A DNA stretch of 20,950 nt from Candidatus Woesearchaeota archaeon (GCA_018303645.1 JAGVXR010000004.1:1-20950), one strand, 5' to 3'. Shown: positions 13,848-20,943, counted from the first letter of the stretch. Notes: generated by a model from the sequence alone, not told the origin. A program made the numbers and translations.

Positions 13848-14798
13848 ATGGAAACCCGCGACAGAATTCTTGAAATTGTAAGGGCAAAAGGGCCTGTTCT
13901 GCCTGTCCAGATTGCAAAAGAGATAGGGAGCGACATATTGATGGCAAGCGCCCATCTTGCCGAGCTTACAGCAAGCAGAAAGCTTAGAATTTCCGCAATC
14001 AAGGTTGGCGGCTCGCCGCTTTATTACCTGGATGGGCAGGAAGCAATGCTGCAGAAGTACATAGTGAATGCAAATGACAAGGAAAAAAAGGCTTATGACA
14101 TGCTGAACGAAAACAAGGTGCTCAGGGATTCCGAGCAGGAGCCAGTAATCAGGGTTGCCCTGCGGGAAATAAGGGACTTTGCAATTCCGCTGAACGTGAA
14201 GTACAACAATAACAGGGAGATATTCTGGAAATGGCATCTTGCAGGCAATGAAGAGGCTGAGCAAATTATAAAATCAAAATTAAAAATTATAGAAAAGCCA
14301 GTTACAGAGCCATTAGAAAAAATACAAAATCAGGAAATAAAACCTGCGAAAATCGAAGATTTTCGTGGCACAGAAAATGCAAAGCATTTTCCAGTGGAAC
14401 AAAAAATAGAAGAAAAACCAATAGAAACATTACAAAAAGGGGTAAAGCAAAAAAAAGAGCCGAGAAAACACAAGTCAAGAGACAAAGATGATATTTTCTT
14501 GAAAGATGTTGCCAAATTCTTTGAAAAGAATAAAATAATCATTTTAAGCTCTGAAGTTGTAAAAAGGAATTCCGAGATAGACTTTGTTGTTGAGATTCCT
14601 AGCGTTGTCGGCAGCCTGCAGTATTACTGCAAGGCAAGAAACAAGAAAAGGATAAGCGACTCTGACTTGAGCAATGCTTATGTCAAGGGGCAGCTGAAGA
14701 GGCTGCCTGTCATCGTTCTCTCGCCAGGCGACTTGTCGGCAAAGGCGCAGGAAATGATTGGAAGGGAATTAAGCAATTTGACTTTTAAGAAGATATAA
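13848..14798 (+). CDS. Winged-helix protein with degenerate nuclease-like C-terminal domain
   Basis: This 316-residue protein has three parts. Residues 1-65 look like a winged helix (RDRILEIVRAKGPVLPVQIA, then a recognition-helix-like ILMASAHLAELTASRKLRIS). Residues about 140-212 are a low-complexity Lys/Glu/Pro linker. The C-terminal domain at about 213-316 has EIDFVVEIPSVVGSLQYYCK (243-262), which resembles the core of a PD-(D/E)xK nuclease fold. Asp245 and Lys262 are kept, but the usual D/E before the Lys is Tyr260, so it is probably inactive. One base separates its stop from the fen1 start, so a role in DNA or RNA metabolism with FEN1 is plausible. Two perfect hairpins lie in the linker coding region. 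Confidence 0.72.
   Translation: METRDRILEIVRAKGPVLPVQIAKEIGSDILMASAHLAELTASRKLRISAIKVGGSPLYYLDGQEAMLQKYIVNANDKEKKAYDMLNENKVLRDSEQEPVIRVALREIRDFAIPLNVKYNNNREIFWKWHLAGNEEAEQIIKSKLKIIEKPVTEPLEKIQNQEIKPAKIEDFRGTENAKHFPVEQKIEEKPIETLQKGVKQKKEPRKHKSRDKDDIFLKDVAKFFEKNKIIILSSEVVKRNSEIDFVVEIPSVVGSLQYYCKARNKKRISDSDLSNAYVKGQLKRLPVIVLSPGDLSAKAQEMIGRELSNLTFKKI
14347..14391. repeat. Two perfect hairpins in frame inside the linker
   Basis: CGAAAATC (14347-14354) pairs with GATTTTCG (14358-14365) around a 3-base loop. GAAAATGC (14373-14380) pairs with GCATTTTC (14384-14391) around another 3-base loop. The whole is 45 bases, 15 codons, and falls exactly in the disordered linker. It may be an inserted palindromic element. 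Confidence 0.6.
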
Positions 14799-14799
14799 A

Positions 14800-15837
14800 A
14801 TGGGAGTCGCTATAACGGAATTGCTATTAATCAGGGAAATCGGTTTGGAATTTCTGCACAATAAGGTTCTGGTTGTTGACGCTCCAATGTGGCTTTACCA
14901 GTTTCTGAGCTCTATAAGGCAGAGAGATGGCTCTTTACTGACGGACTCAAAAGGCAATGTAACGTCGCATTTAATTGGATTGTCCGCAAGAATATCCAAT
15001 CTGCTCCAGCAGGGCATAAGGCTTGCCTTTGTTTTTGACGGAGAGCCGCCAAAGCTGAAGCACCTGACTCTTGAGAAAAGAAAGGAAATGAAGATGGATG
15101 CGGAGAAAAGGTTCAGGCAGGCAAAGGAAAAGGCTGACGAGGAACTCATGAAGAAGTATGCTGCAAGAACTTCCAGATTAACCGAGGATATGATTGGTGA
15201 AGCAAAAAAGCTCGTTGGGGCATTTGGATTGCCTGTCATAGAATCCCCTTCAGAAGCAGAAGCCCAGGCTTCTTTTATTGTCAAAAACAATGATGCTTTC
15301 GCTCTTGCAACAAATGACGCTGATGCCATGCTTTTTGAAGCGCCAAGAATTATAAGAAATTTGAGCATGGCTGGAAGAAAGAAGAGAAAAGACAAGCTGA
15401 GCTATGATATTGTCAGCCCTGATTTGATTGACTTAAAAGAGAATTTGCATCATTTAGGAATCAATCAGGAGCAATTGATAGCTTTGGCAATGCTTATTGG
15501 CACTGACTACAATTCAGGCGGGATAAAAGGAATAGGGCCTAAAACCGCGCTAAAGATGGTCAAGGAATATAAAACAAGCTTTGATGCTATGTTTAATGAA
15601 GCAAAATGGAATGATTTTTTTGATTTCCCATGGCAGGAAGTTTTTGATTTGATAAGGCACATGCCTGTAAATGAGAGGTATGAGTTGAAATGGAAAAACG
15701 CTGACGAGGATGAAATAATAAGATTGCTTGTTGGCATGCACAATTTTTCTGAAGATAGGGTCAGAAACCAGATTGAAGGGCTAGTAAAGGGAAATAAGAA
15801 AAAAAGCCAGAAAGGGCTTGGGGAGTTTTTTGGGTAG
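14800..15837 (+). CDS. fen: Flap endonuclease FEN1
   Basis: The 345-residue protein is an archaeal FEN1. Metal ligands are visible in order: VVDA (Asp27), FVFDGEPP (Asp80), SPSEAEAQA (Glu152, Glu154), TNDADAML (Asp173, Asp175) and GTDYNSGGIKGIGPKTA (Asp236), the last within the helix-hairpin-helix loop that binds DNA. It removes 5' flaps in Okazaki fragment maturation and repair. The C-terminus ends QKGLGEFFG with the PIP-box pattern Q337, L340, F343, F344 for PCNA binding. Length is normal. It is the middle gene of a tight operon with the winged-helix gene before and trm5 after. Confidence 0.95.
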   Translation: MGVAITELLLIREIGLEFLHNKVLVVDAPMWLYQFLSSIRQRDGSLLTDSKGNVTSHLIGLSARISNLLQQGIRLAFVFDGEPPKLKHLTLEKRKEMKMDAEKRFRQAKEKADEELMKKYAARTSRLTEDMIGEAKKLVGAFGLPVIESPSEAEAQASFIVKNNDAFALATNDADAMLFEAPRIIRNLSMAGRKKRKDKLSYDIVSPDLIDLKENLHHLGINQEQLIALAMLIGTDYNSGGIKGIGPKTALKMVKEYKTSFDAMFNEAKWNDFFDFPWQEVFDLIRHMPVNERYELKWKNADEDEIIRLLVGMHNFSEDRVRNQIEGLVKGNKKKSQKGLGEFFG

Positions 15838-15839
15838 AG

Positions 15840-16673
15840 ATGAAGCAAAACCTGAAATTTTATCTGAAAAATAAATTGACTGATAAGGAGCTTAGATTAG
15901 TGCCCTCTTCTTTTGATGTTGTAGGAGATATTCTGATATTCTCTGATTTTCCAAAAGAATTAGCAAAAAAAGAAAAAATAGTCGGACAAACAATACTAAA
16001 AAATTATCCGCATATAAAAATCATTCTCAAAAAAACCAAAAAATATTCTGGCAGGTTCAGAACTCCAAAATTAAAAGTTATAGCAGGCGAGAAAAGAAAA
16101 GAGGCAATCCATAAGGAGAATGATGTTTGGATTAAATTGGATGTAGAAAAGGTTTATTTCTCTCCAAGAATGTCTTCTGAGAGAAAGAGGATTGCAGAAT
16201 TAATAAAATCAAACGAGTCTGTTTTGGTGATGTTCAGCGGCTCTGGTGCTTATCCGCTGGTTATTGCAAAAAACTCAAAATGCAAGGCTGTTTATGGCAT
16301 TGAAATAAACCCGATTGCGCACAAGTACGCATTGGAAAATGTCAAGAAAAATAAATTAAATGGCAAAATCAATTTATTTTTGGGCGATGTCGGAAAAGTG
16401 ATGCCGAAATTAAAGAAAAAGTTTGATAGAATACTGATGCCTCTGCCTAAAGGAGGAGAAAATTTTCTGTATCTGGCATTAAAATATATAAAAAATAAAG
16501 GAGTTGTCCATTTTTACGACTTTTTGCACGAAGATGAATTCTACAAAGCCGAAGATAAAGTAAAAGGCGCATGTCAAAAATCGAAAAAGGAGTTCAATAT
16601 CCTTAAAGTTGTAAAATGCGGCCAGTATTCCCCAAGGTTTTATCGAGTTTGCGTCGATTTTTTTGTGGATTGA
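15840..16673 (+). CDS. Trm5-type tRNA (guanine-N1)-methyltransferase
   Basis: The 277-residue protein is a class I SAM methyltransferase of the Trm5/TYW2 group. YFSPRMSSERKRIAEL at 107-122 matches the family's FsPRls-ER segment. SAM is bound by VMFSGSGAYPLVIA (130-143), EINP (155-158) and GDVGKVMP. MPLPKGGENFLYLAL at 200-214 is the Trm5 NLP-like catalytic loop in a changed form. The N-terminal ~100 residues match the second domain of Trm5 (SFDVVGDILIF), and the extra D1 domain of longer Trm5 is absent. Members methylate G37 in tRNA anticodon loops; TYW2-like wybutosine enzymes are the alternative. It starts two bases after the fen1 stop. Confidence 0.82.
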   Translation: MKQNLKFYLKNKLTDKELRLVPSSFDVVGDILIFSDFPKELAKKEKIVGQTILKNYPHIKIILKKTKKYSGRFRTPKLKVIAGEKRKEAIHKENDVWIKLDVEKVYFSPRMSSERKRIAELIKSNESVLVMFSGSGAYPLVIAKNSKCKAVYGIEINPIAHKYALENVKKNKLNGKINLFLGDVGKVMPKLKKKFDRILMPLPKGGENFLYLALKYIKNKGVVHFYDFLHEDEFYKAEDKVKGACQKSKKEFNILKVVKCGQYSPRFYRVCVDFFVD

Positions 16674-16707
16674 TTTTTGCCTCGAACTTGGTTCTGAGAT
16701 GCTTTTT

Positions 16708-16731
16708 AAAACTTAATTTTTGTTAAGTTTT
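16708..16731 (+). terminator. Hairpin with T tract after trm5
   Basis: AAAACTTAA at 16708-16716 pairs perfectly with TTAAGTTTT at 16723-16731 around a 6-base loop, and T-rich sequence follows. It lies 35 bases after the trm5 stop, so it probably ends the winged-helix/fen1/trm5 transcript. Confidence 0.6.
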
Positions 16732-16914
16732 TTGTATTTGTTGCTTTATCAATCCGTTTTCCTTGGGGATTTGCTGGTCATAAATGTTAAAGATTCACCT
16801 CTATATTATTTATCATTGAAATCGTCCATAGTGTTTAAGTCCAAGATGCTTATAACAAGTTCCTTGCATTTTTTCATAATAAAATGTTTAGTTGGCTAAG
16901 TATATAAAGAAATG

Positions 16915-16933
16915 TGGTGATATTAAATCACCA
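16915..16933. promoter_or_regulatory. Palindrome TGGTGAT-n5-ATCACCA, probable operator
   Basis: Perfect 7-base arms lie 4 bases before the TATA box at 16937-16948, at or beside the BRE position, and downstream of a second TATA-like site at 16900-16909. TrmB-type regulators commonly bind near their own promoters. Autoregulation is inferred from position; no second copy of the site was found in the window. Confidence 0.55.
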
Positions 16934-16936
16934 TAA

Positions 16937-16948
16937 AATTTAAATAGC
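16937..16948 (+). promoter_or_regulatory. TATA box that decides the trmB start
   Basis: AAATTTAAATAG predicts transcription from about 16967-16970, on the ATG at 16970. The in-frame GTG at 16952 lies upstream of that point. Confidence 0.5.
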
Positions 16949-16969
16949 TATGTGGATCATATTATCTAT

Positions 16970-17701
16970 ATGGAAGATGTTCTGCATAAAATTGGCTTGA
17001 CAAGGAATGAGGCAAAGGTGTACATGGCTCTTCTTAACCTTGGAACCGCCCAAGCCGGGCAGATAACAGAAAAATCAGGCGTGCACAGGAGAAATGTCTA
17101 TGATGCTATAGACCGGCTTATGGAAAAGGGCTTGATAAGCTTTGTTATAGTTAACAACAAGAAGCTGTTCAGCCCTGTGAACCCGAAAAGATTTCTTGAG
17201 CTGATAGATGAGAAGAAATTTGAGCTGGATGCCATAAAAAAAGATTTTCAGAGGATTATGCCGGAACTGGAGATGAAAGCTGCAATGCAGGAAAGGCACG
17301 ACGTTAGGTTCTACAAGGGCGCAGAAGGGCTAAAAACCGTTTTTGAAGACATAATAAGGACAGGAAAGGGTTACATTGGCTATGGGCCTGGGCAGCAGCT
17401 TGAGAAGGTGCTAAAGCATTATTTCAGGCTTTTCGTGATAAAAAGGGTAAATGCAAAAATTAGGCTTAGGCTGATATACGACGAGGCATCAAGAAAGAAA
17501 TTAAAGAAGAACCCCCTCAGCGATTTAAGGTACATGCCCAACCAGTATATCTCAAGGGCCGCTTTGCGTATTTACGGCGACAAAGTTGCATTGCTTCTTC
17601 TTTCTGAGGAGGAGCCGCTGGCTGTTGTCATAAAAAACAAGGCAATTGCAGACGGCTATAGAAAATATTTTGAGGTTATGTGGAAAGCTGCAAAGCCGTG
17701 A
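16970..17701 (+). CDS. TrmB-family transcriptional regulator
   Basis: With the ATG at 16970 the product is 243 residues. The N-terminus is a TrmB winged helix: LHKIGLTRNEAKVYMALLNL, then AQAGQITEKSGVHRRNVYDA as the recognition helix, and a wing near GLISFVIVNNKKLF. A helical linker (about 65-100) leads to a C-terminal domain of about 140 residues, beginning HDVRFYKGAEGLKTVFEDII. That resembles the effector domain of short TrmB proteins and lacks the long sugar-binding domain of classical TrmB. The ligand is unknown. A GTG at 16952 could extend it by six residues, but the TATA box argues against this. A palindrome in front of the promoter suggests autoregulation. Confidence 0.85.
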   Translation: MEDVLHKIGLTRNEAKVYMALLNLGTAQAGQITEKSGVHRRNVYDAIDRLMEKGLISFVIVNNKKLFSPVNPKRFLELIDEKKFELDAIKKDFQRIMPELEMKAAMQERHDVRFYKGAEGLKTVFEDIIRTGKGYIGYGPGQQLEKVLKHYFRLFVIKRVNAKIRLRLIYDEASRKKLKKNPLSDLRYMPNQYISRAALRIYGDKVALLLLSEEEPLAVVIKNKAIADGYRKYFEVMWKAAKP

Positions 17702-17712
17702 TTGACAGAAAC

Positions 17713-17721
17713 CCTTAAAAA
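17713..17721 (+). promoter_or_regulatory. TATA-like box before the structured RNA
   Basis: CCTTAAAAA is centred about 26 bases before the first base of the helix at 17743, the same spacing as seen at the leaderless genes. This fits transcription starting at the RNA's 5' end. Confidence 0.4.
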
Positions 17722-17742
17722 TCAACAATTCTTATTTATCTT

Positions 17743-17817
17743 GGTGCACGCGATGATTTCGTGAACACCCTAGGAGCGAAAGCAATGACTTGCGGTAGTA
17801 ACTGCTGAGCGTGCGCC
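17743..17817 (+). ncRNA. Probable structured small RNA, C/D-box-like
   Basis: A G+C-rich block of 75 bases sits in an A+T-rich gap. GGTGCACGC (17743-17751) pairs over all nine positions, one as G-U, with GCGTGCGCC (17809-17817). Directly inside the helix are a C-box-like GCGATGA (17750-17756) and a D box CTGA (17805-17808). Internal matches are a C'-like GCAATGA (17782-17788) and a weak D'-like CTAG (17770-17773), with spacers of 13 and 16 bases. That is the plan of an archaeal C/D methylation-guide RNA. Against this, the closing helix leaves no room for the 3-base bulge of a standard kink-turn. An alternative fold has hairpins TTTCG/CGAAA and GCGGT/ACTGC. No matching tRNA or known riboswitch pattern is seen. 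Confidence 0.55.
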
Positions 17818-17855
17818 AATTATTTTTTAGTTGCAAAAAACTTGTGAGAATGCAA

Positions 17856-18410
17856 TTATTTATTTAATTTCTTTCTAATAGCTTCAATAATCTCCGGGAA
17901 CTTATCTTTTATTAAATTGCCAATTGCCCAGAAATGGGATTGATTACTAAACTCGTGATATTCTGTACTTAACTGCTGATGAATAAATCTTGCCTCTTCT
18001 GCAGGGATGAAAGGATCGTCTGTTGAATGGAATTGTATAATCCACTTTGCATTTTTCTTTATTTTATTCCATCTCCATGTTTCATCATAATAGCCGCTTA
18101 TTTTTTCCTTTTCATTGTTTAAATCAGTGTATTCTGCGCTGACTAGCACAGCTCCAACTGCCTTGTGGTTTTCTAAATACCTCATGGCAGCGACAGCACC
18201 AGACGAATGGCCTATTAAAATAGAATCCGCATCTTCTTCAAGTTGCTGTTCAATAAAAGGGAGCCAATACTCTTTTCTTGCCAAATCTGCATCAGGCATG
18301 TTCTTTGCTATTACTTTTATGCCTAATCTTTCCAGTTCTTTTTTAACATAGGGATACCATGCCTGGGACATATCAGCATTTTCATTGCCGGGAATAATCA
18401 TGGCTCGCAT
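17856..18410 (-). CDS. RBBP9/YdeN-type alpha/beta serine hydrolase
   Basis: The 184-residue protein is a small alpha/beta hydrolase of the RBBP9 family. PGNENADMSQAWYPYVKKEL (residues 7-26) is the typical start, GHSSGA at 67-72 has nucleophile Ser69, and FHSTDDPFIP at 127-136 has the acid Asp. NQSHFW with His159 completes the triad. Substrate unknown; members act as esterases or peptidases on small substrates. The TATA-like TATTTAAATA at 18433-18442 on the minus strand lies about 27 bases before the ATG, so the transcript is leaderless and separate from PAN. Length is normal for the family. Confidence 0.88.
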   Translation of the reverse strand: MRAMIIPGNENADMSQAWYPYVKKELERLGIKVIAKNMPDADLARKEYWLPFIEQQLEEDADSILIGHSSGAVAAMRYLENHKAVGAVLVSAEYTDLNNEKEKISGYYDETWRWNKIKKNAKWIIQFHSTDDPFIPAEEARFIHQQLSTEYHEFSNQSHFWAIGNLIKDKFPEIIEAIRKKLNK

Positions 18411-18454
18411 AATTATCTGAAATTAGATTGAATATTTAAATATTTATTAGAAAT

Positions 18455-19612
18455 TCACCCAAACATTCCCATATAATCCTGCCCTTCAGTCTTCTCCTCC
18501 TGCTTGACCTTGTCAATGGCTTTCAGGAAATCCTCCTTTGTTACATATGTCCTGTCATTTCGTATTGCAAAATAACCTGCCTCTGTGCAAACAGCCTTTA
18601 TCTCGGCGCCGCTGAAGCCTTCCATTCTAGATGGAAGCAATTCAATTTTGACCTTCTTCTCGTCGAAGTTCATGCTCTTCGAGTGGATTTTCAGTATGTC
18701 AAGCCTTGCCTCATTGTTGGGAATAGGAATGCTGATGAGCCTGTCAAGCCTTCCTGGCCTTATGACAGCAGGATCGAGAATGTCTTTCCTGTTTGTGGCG
18801 CCTATGACTTTTACGTTGCCCAATGGCTTGAAGCCGTCGAGCTCTGCAAGCAGCTGCATGAAAGTCCTGTTTACTTCCCTTTCCCCTGATGTGCCTACCT
18901 CTATCCTCTTTGCAGCCAGCGCATCAAGCTCGTCAATAAAGATAATTGAAGGAGCTTTTTTTCTGGCAAACTCAAAAATCTCCTTTACAAGCTTTGCCCC
19001 TTCGCCGATAAATTTCTGCACAAGCTCGGAGCCTACAACCTCTATGAAGGTTGAATTTGTGGAAGCCGCAACTGCCTTTGCAAGCAATGTCTTGCCTGTG
19101 CCGGGCTCTCCGTAAAGCAGGACTCCTTTTGGCGGCGTAATCCCTATTTTCTTGAACAATTCAGGCTTTTTCAGCGGCAATTCCACTACTTCCTGGATCT
19201 CCTGTATTTGATGGCTCAAACCACCTATCTCTTCCCATGTAATTGTAGGCTTTTCAACAATGACAAACTTCTCAACATTAAAGCGCCTTGTTATCGGCAC
19301 CTTCCTTATGACTGTCAGGTTTTTTTGCTCAACTAAAATTAAGTCTCCGGATTTCAGCTTGTCGCAGTCATTTGATATGTTGACAAGAAACTGGTTGCCG
19401 TTGGGTATCCTTATTATCGCTGAAGCGCCGAAAATCTCGCGGACTTCGCAAACCATGAGCGGAGAGTCCCTGTACCTTCCGATCTCTTCTTTCAGCCTAT
19501 TGACTGTTTCCTTCAGAATCCTGTTTTCCTCTTCATATTGGTTGGCAGAAGTTGAATAGCTGTACATTATGCTGTCAATGATGTTCTTTGACTTTGCTTC
19601 TTTTGCTGGCAT
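18455..19612 (-). CDS. pan: Proteasome-activating nucleotidase PAN
   Basis: The 385-residue protein is an archaeal Rpt-like AAA+ ATPase. An N-terminal coiled coil (about 22-48) leads to the OB domain (about 51-108) and one AAA module. Walker A GEPGTGKT is at 168-175, pore loop KFIG at 200-203, Walker B IIFIDELD at 223-230, sensor ATN at 272-274 and arginine fingers in RPGR at 285-288. It unfolds proteins and opens the 20S proteasome gate through its C-terminus. The last residues are YMGMFG, so the usual HbYX tail has Phe where Tyr is expected (Met-Phe-Gly). No 20S gene is in the window. A minus-strand TATA-like box at 19638-19645 fits a leaderless start at 19612. Confidence 0.93.
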   Translation of the reverse strand: MPAKEAKSKNIIDSIMYSYSTSANQYEEENRILKETVNRLKEEIGRYRDSPLMVCEVREIFGASAIIRIPNGNQFLVNISNDCDKLKSGDLILVEQKNLTVIRKVPITRRFNVEKFVIVEKPTITWEEIGGLSHQIQEIQEVVELPLKKPELFKKIGITPPKGVLLYGEPGTGKTLLAKAVAASTNSTFIEVVGSELVQKFIGEGAKLVKEIFEFARKKAPSIIFIDELDALAAKRIEVGTSGEREVNRTFMQLLAELDGFKPLGNVKVIGATNRKDILDPAVIRPGRLDRLISIPIPNNEARLDILKIHSKSMNFDEKKVKIELLPSRMEGFSGAEIKAVCTEAGYFAIRNDRTYVTKEDFLKAIDKVKQEEKTEGQDYMGMFG

Positions 19613-19635
19613 TTTTGATTATTGTTAAATAGTTT

Positions 19636-19680
19636 AGTATAAAAAGATTTGGGTTTAAAAGCAAAAAGTTTTTATATACA
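19636..19680. promoter_or_regulatory. Divergent promoters of PAN and the 153-aa gene
   Basis: A minus-strand TATA-like sequence TTTTTATACTA serves PAN, and a plus-strand TTTATATACA at 19671-19680 serves the gene starting at 19703. Each lies about 26-30 bases from its start codon. The two boxes are about 30 bases apart. Confidence 0.5.
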
Positions 19681-19702
19681 TATATTGAAAATTAATAAGT
19701 AA

Positions 19703-20164
19703 ATGGTCAGTGCACAATTATATCTTAAAACATTCTTTGCTGTAATGCCTGAGAGATTGAAGCTTATAGGTGAATTGAAGAGTATAAAGGCAGAAATCGA
19801 TAAAAGGGTTCTTTCTGGAGCGGATTTATCTTCTGAAGATATTTCTCAGTTAATTGATATAATTGGAAATGATATTTTTTTCAGAAGAGCAGAAAAAAGA
19901 AAAAAATATACACTAAGGCACATGAATTGGAAACTTTTAAAATCTGTTGAATATTTTTGGGAATTCTATTCTAAAACTTTTGATAGGGAATATGACAAAG
20001 TAAGAAAATTAAGGAAAGTAACTAACTCTGAAGCGATTGACGTAAGTTTAGGAAAGGATATTTTAGACTTAAGTAAATTTTTCGTTTTGGTATTACCTCA
20101 AATTAAGGTTTCACTTGAAAAAACAGACTCAATTTATCAGAGAGAATCTACTGTTATGAAATAA
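19703..20164 (+). CDS. Hypothetical helical protein
   Basis: The 153-residue product is mostly helical and charged. It includes LKLIGELKSIKAEIDKRV and LSSEDISQLIDIIGND near the N-terminus, then a basic segment RRAEKRKKYTLRHMN. A long Lys/Glu-rich second half has hydrophobic stretches such as LDLSKFFVLVLPQI that are too short or too charged for confident membrane helices. I do not recognise a family. Base composition is AT-rich, like the split gene at 3545-4717. The TATA box fits a leaderless transcript. Its TAA stop lies inside the palindrome at 20161-20179, so the gene ends at the edge of the transposase region. Confidence 0.6.
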   Translation: MVSAQLYLKTFFAVMPERLKLIGELKSIKAEIDKRVLSGADLSSEDISQLIDIIGNDIFFRRAEKRKKYTLRHMNWKLLKSVEYFWEFYSKTFDREYDKVRKLRKVTNSEAIDVSLGKDILDLSKFFVLVLPQIKVSLEKTDSIYQRESTVMK

Positions 20165-20179
20165 GGGGACACCCCTTAT
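20161..20179. terminator. Perfect hairpin at the stop of the 153-aa gene
   Basis: ATAAGGGG at 20161-20168 and CCCCTTAT at 20172-20179 pair perfectly around ACA. Two uses are possible: a terminator for the 153-aa gene, or part of the terminal sequence of the insertion element. CCCCTT recurs at 20183-20188. Confidence 0.5.
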
Positions 20180-20188
20180 AATCCCCTT

Positions 20189-20245
20189 CCGCCTCGTTCC
20201 TCGTCAAGTCCTCTTGGCTCGGACTTTGACGTATCTCACTCGGCG
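20189..20245. repeat. Imperfect hairpin at the transposase 3' side
   Basis: CGTCAAGTCC (20202-20211) pairs with GGACTTTGACG (20221-20231) with one bulged base and a 9-base loop. CCGCC at 20189-20193 and GGCG at 20242-20245 can form an outer clamp. It overlaps the transposase stop. A hairpin with one bulge is typical of IS200/IS605 ends recognised by TnpA. Confidence 0.55.
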
Positions 20246-20682
20246 TTAAAAGATGTCAACTTATTCTGCCTGTCATCAATAATCTTCACATTGTGATGTT
20301 TAAGCTGATTGCGGATATAGTTCTCTGCATCTTCTTTGCTCTTCCAGCCGATAGACTGGTGATGCTCATACTGGGACCAAAAGCTGCCGCGGGGATAACG
20401 TTTTCTGAATCCAGGATGCTCAGCAAAGATTTTCTTTGCAGAATTCCCTTTAAGCATAACCAGTGCATCCTGCAATGAATATTTTTTTGGAAGGTTTAAT
20501 GAGAGGTGTGCATGGTCGATAGGGAATGCCATCTCACCAAATTCAAAGCCAAATGCTTCAAGTTCCTTGAATCCTGCAATGCAGGAATCTATAACACTCT
20601 GTCTTCTGAAGCACTTGTATCTGCATTTAGGCAGGATTTGCAGAGTAAGCCAGTTGTTTCTTGTATCAGTTTGCCTTGTCAT
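20236..20682 (-). CDS. tnpA: IS200/IS605-family Y1 transposase TnpA
   Basis: The 148-residue protein has the HUH motif IDHAHLSLN (His57 and His59), FWSQYEHHQSIGWKS in the middle, and catalytic Tyr122 in AENYIRNQLKHH. That is the order of IS200-type TnpA, which moves single-stranded elements by cutting beside hairpins. GTG at 20691 is in frame, but the ribosome site GAGGTG at 20689-20694 sits correctly for the ATG at 20682. The N-terminal half is rather different from common IS200 proteins. All catalytic residues are present, so it is probably active. No tnpB is seen in the window. Confidence 0.85.
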   Translation of the reverse strand: MTRQTDTRNNWLTLQILPKCRYKCFRRQSVIDSCIAGFKELEAFGFEFGEMAFPIDHAHLSLNLPKKYSLQDALVMLKGNSAKKIFAEHPGFRKRYPRGSFWSQYEHHQSIGWKSKEDAENYIRNQLKHHNVKIIDDRQNKLTSFNAE

Positions 20683-20736
20683 AATTTTCACCTCATAGAA
20701 ATTTATTTATAGCTAAAGCTATCAAAAGAAGTTTAC

Positions 20737-20834
20737 AAGAAGTGAATCTTATCTGCTTGACAAGCTATCTTTGACCTCTAACACTATACAAGTAGTGTCC
20801 AAGAGGTGCGTACACTGATTTGGGTTCACTTCTT
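20737..20834. repeat. 98-base nested inverted repeat
   Basis: Ten-base arms at 20737-20746 and 20825-20834 enclose a small GCTT/AAGC hairpin and an imperfect hairpin at 20775-20806. In the latter, CCTCT pairs with AGAGG and ACACTA with TAGTGT around a 6-base loop. In IS200, structured upstream RNA limits transposase expression; a similar role here is an inference. Confidence 0.5.
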
Positions 20835-20886
20835 TTTTCTTTTAGCCTCTATATTCTTACAGAAAGAGTCTTTTTATTGGTTTTGT

Positions 20887-20943
20887 CCGCCAATTCACCA
20901 TCAGGTCTTCCGCTACGCTACAGACCTGACGAACTCTTGGCGG
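20887..20943. repeat. Two-level perfect hairpin near the window end
   Basis: CCGCCAA (20887-20893) pairs with TTGGCGG (20937-20943). TCAGGTCT (20901-20908) pairs with AGACCTGA (20922-20929). The stems are separated by a 7 x 7 internal loop, and the apical loop has 13 bases. It has the same plan as the hairpin at 20189-20245. Confidence 0.6.

Larger units (their letters stand above)
16674..16969. other. Intergenic region between trm5 and trmB
   Basis: This 296-base stretch has no credible open frame on either strand. It holds the terminator hairpin at 16708-16731, an A/T-rich middle with no structure I can identify, a TATA-like TATATAAAG at 16900-16909, the palindrome at 16915-16933 and the TATA box at 16937-16948. 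Confidence 0.6.

Noticed and set aside
17743..17817. A tRNA on either strand at this 75-base block
   Set aside because: The length and closing helix are suggestive, but no T-arm or anticodon arm with proper stems is visible on either strand and the helix is nine pairs.
17743..17817. Fluoride riboswitch
   Set aside because: GCGATGA recalls its start, but the following conserved segments and pseudoknot pairings are missing, and no gene follows on the same strand.
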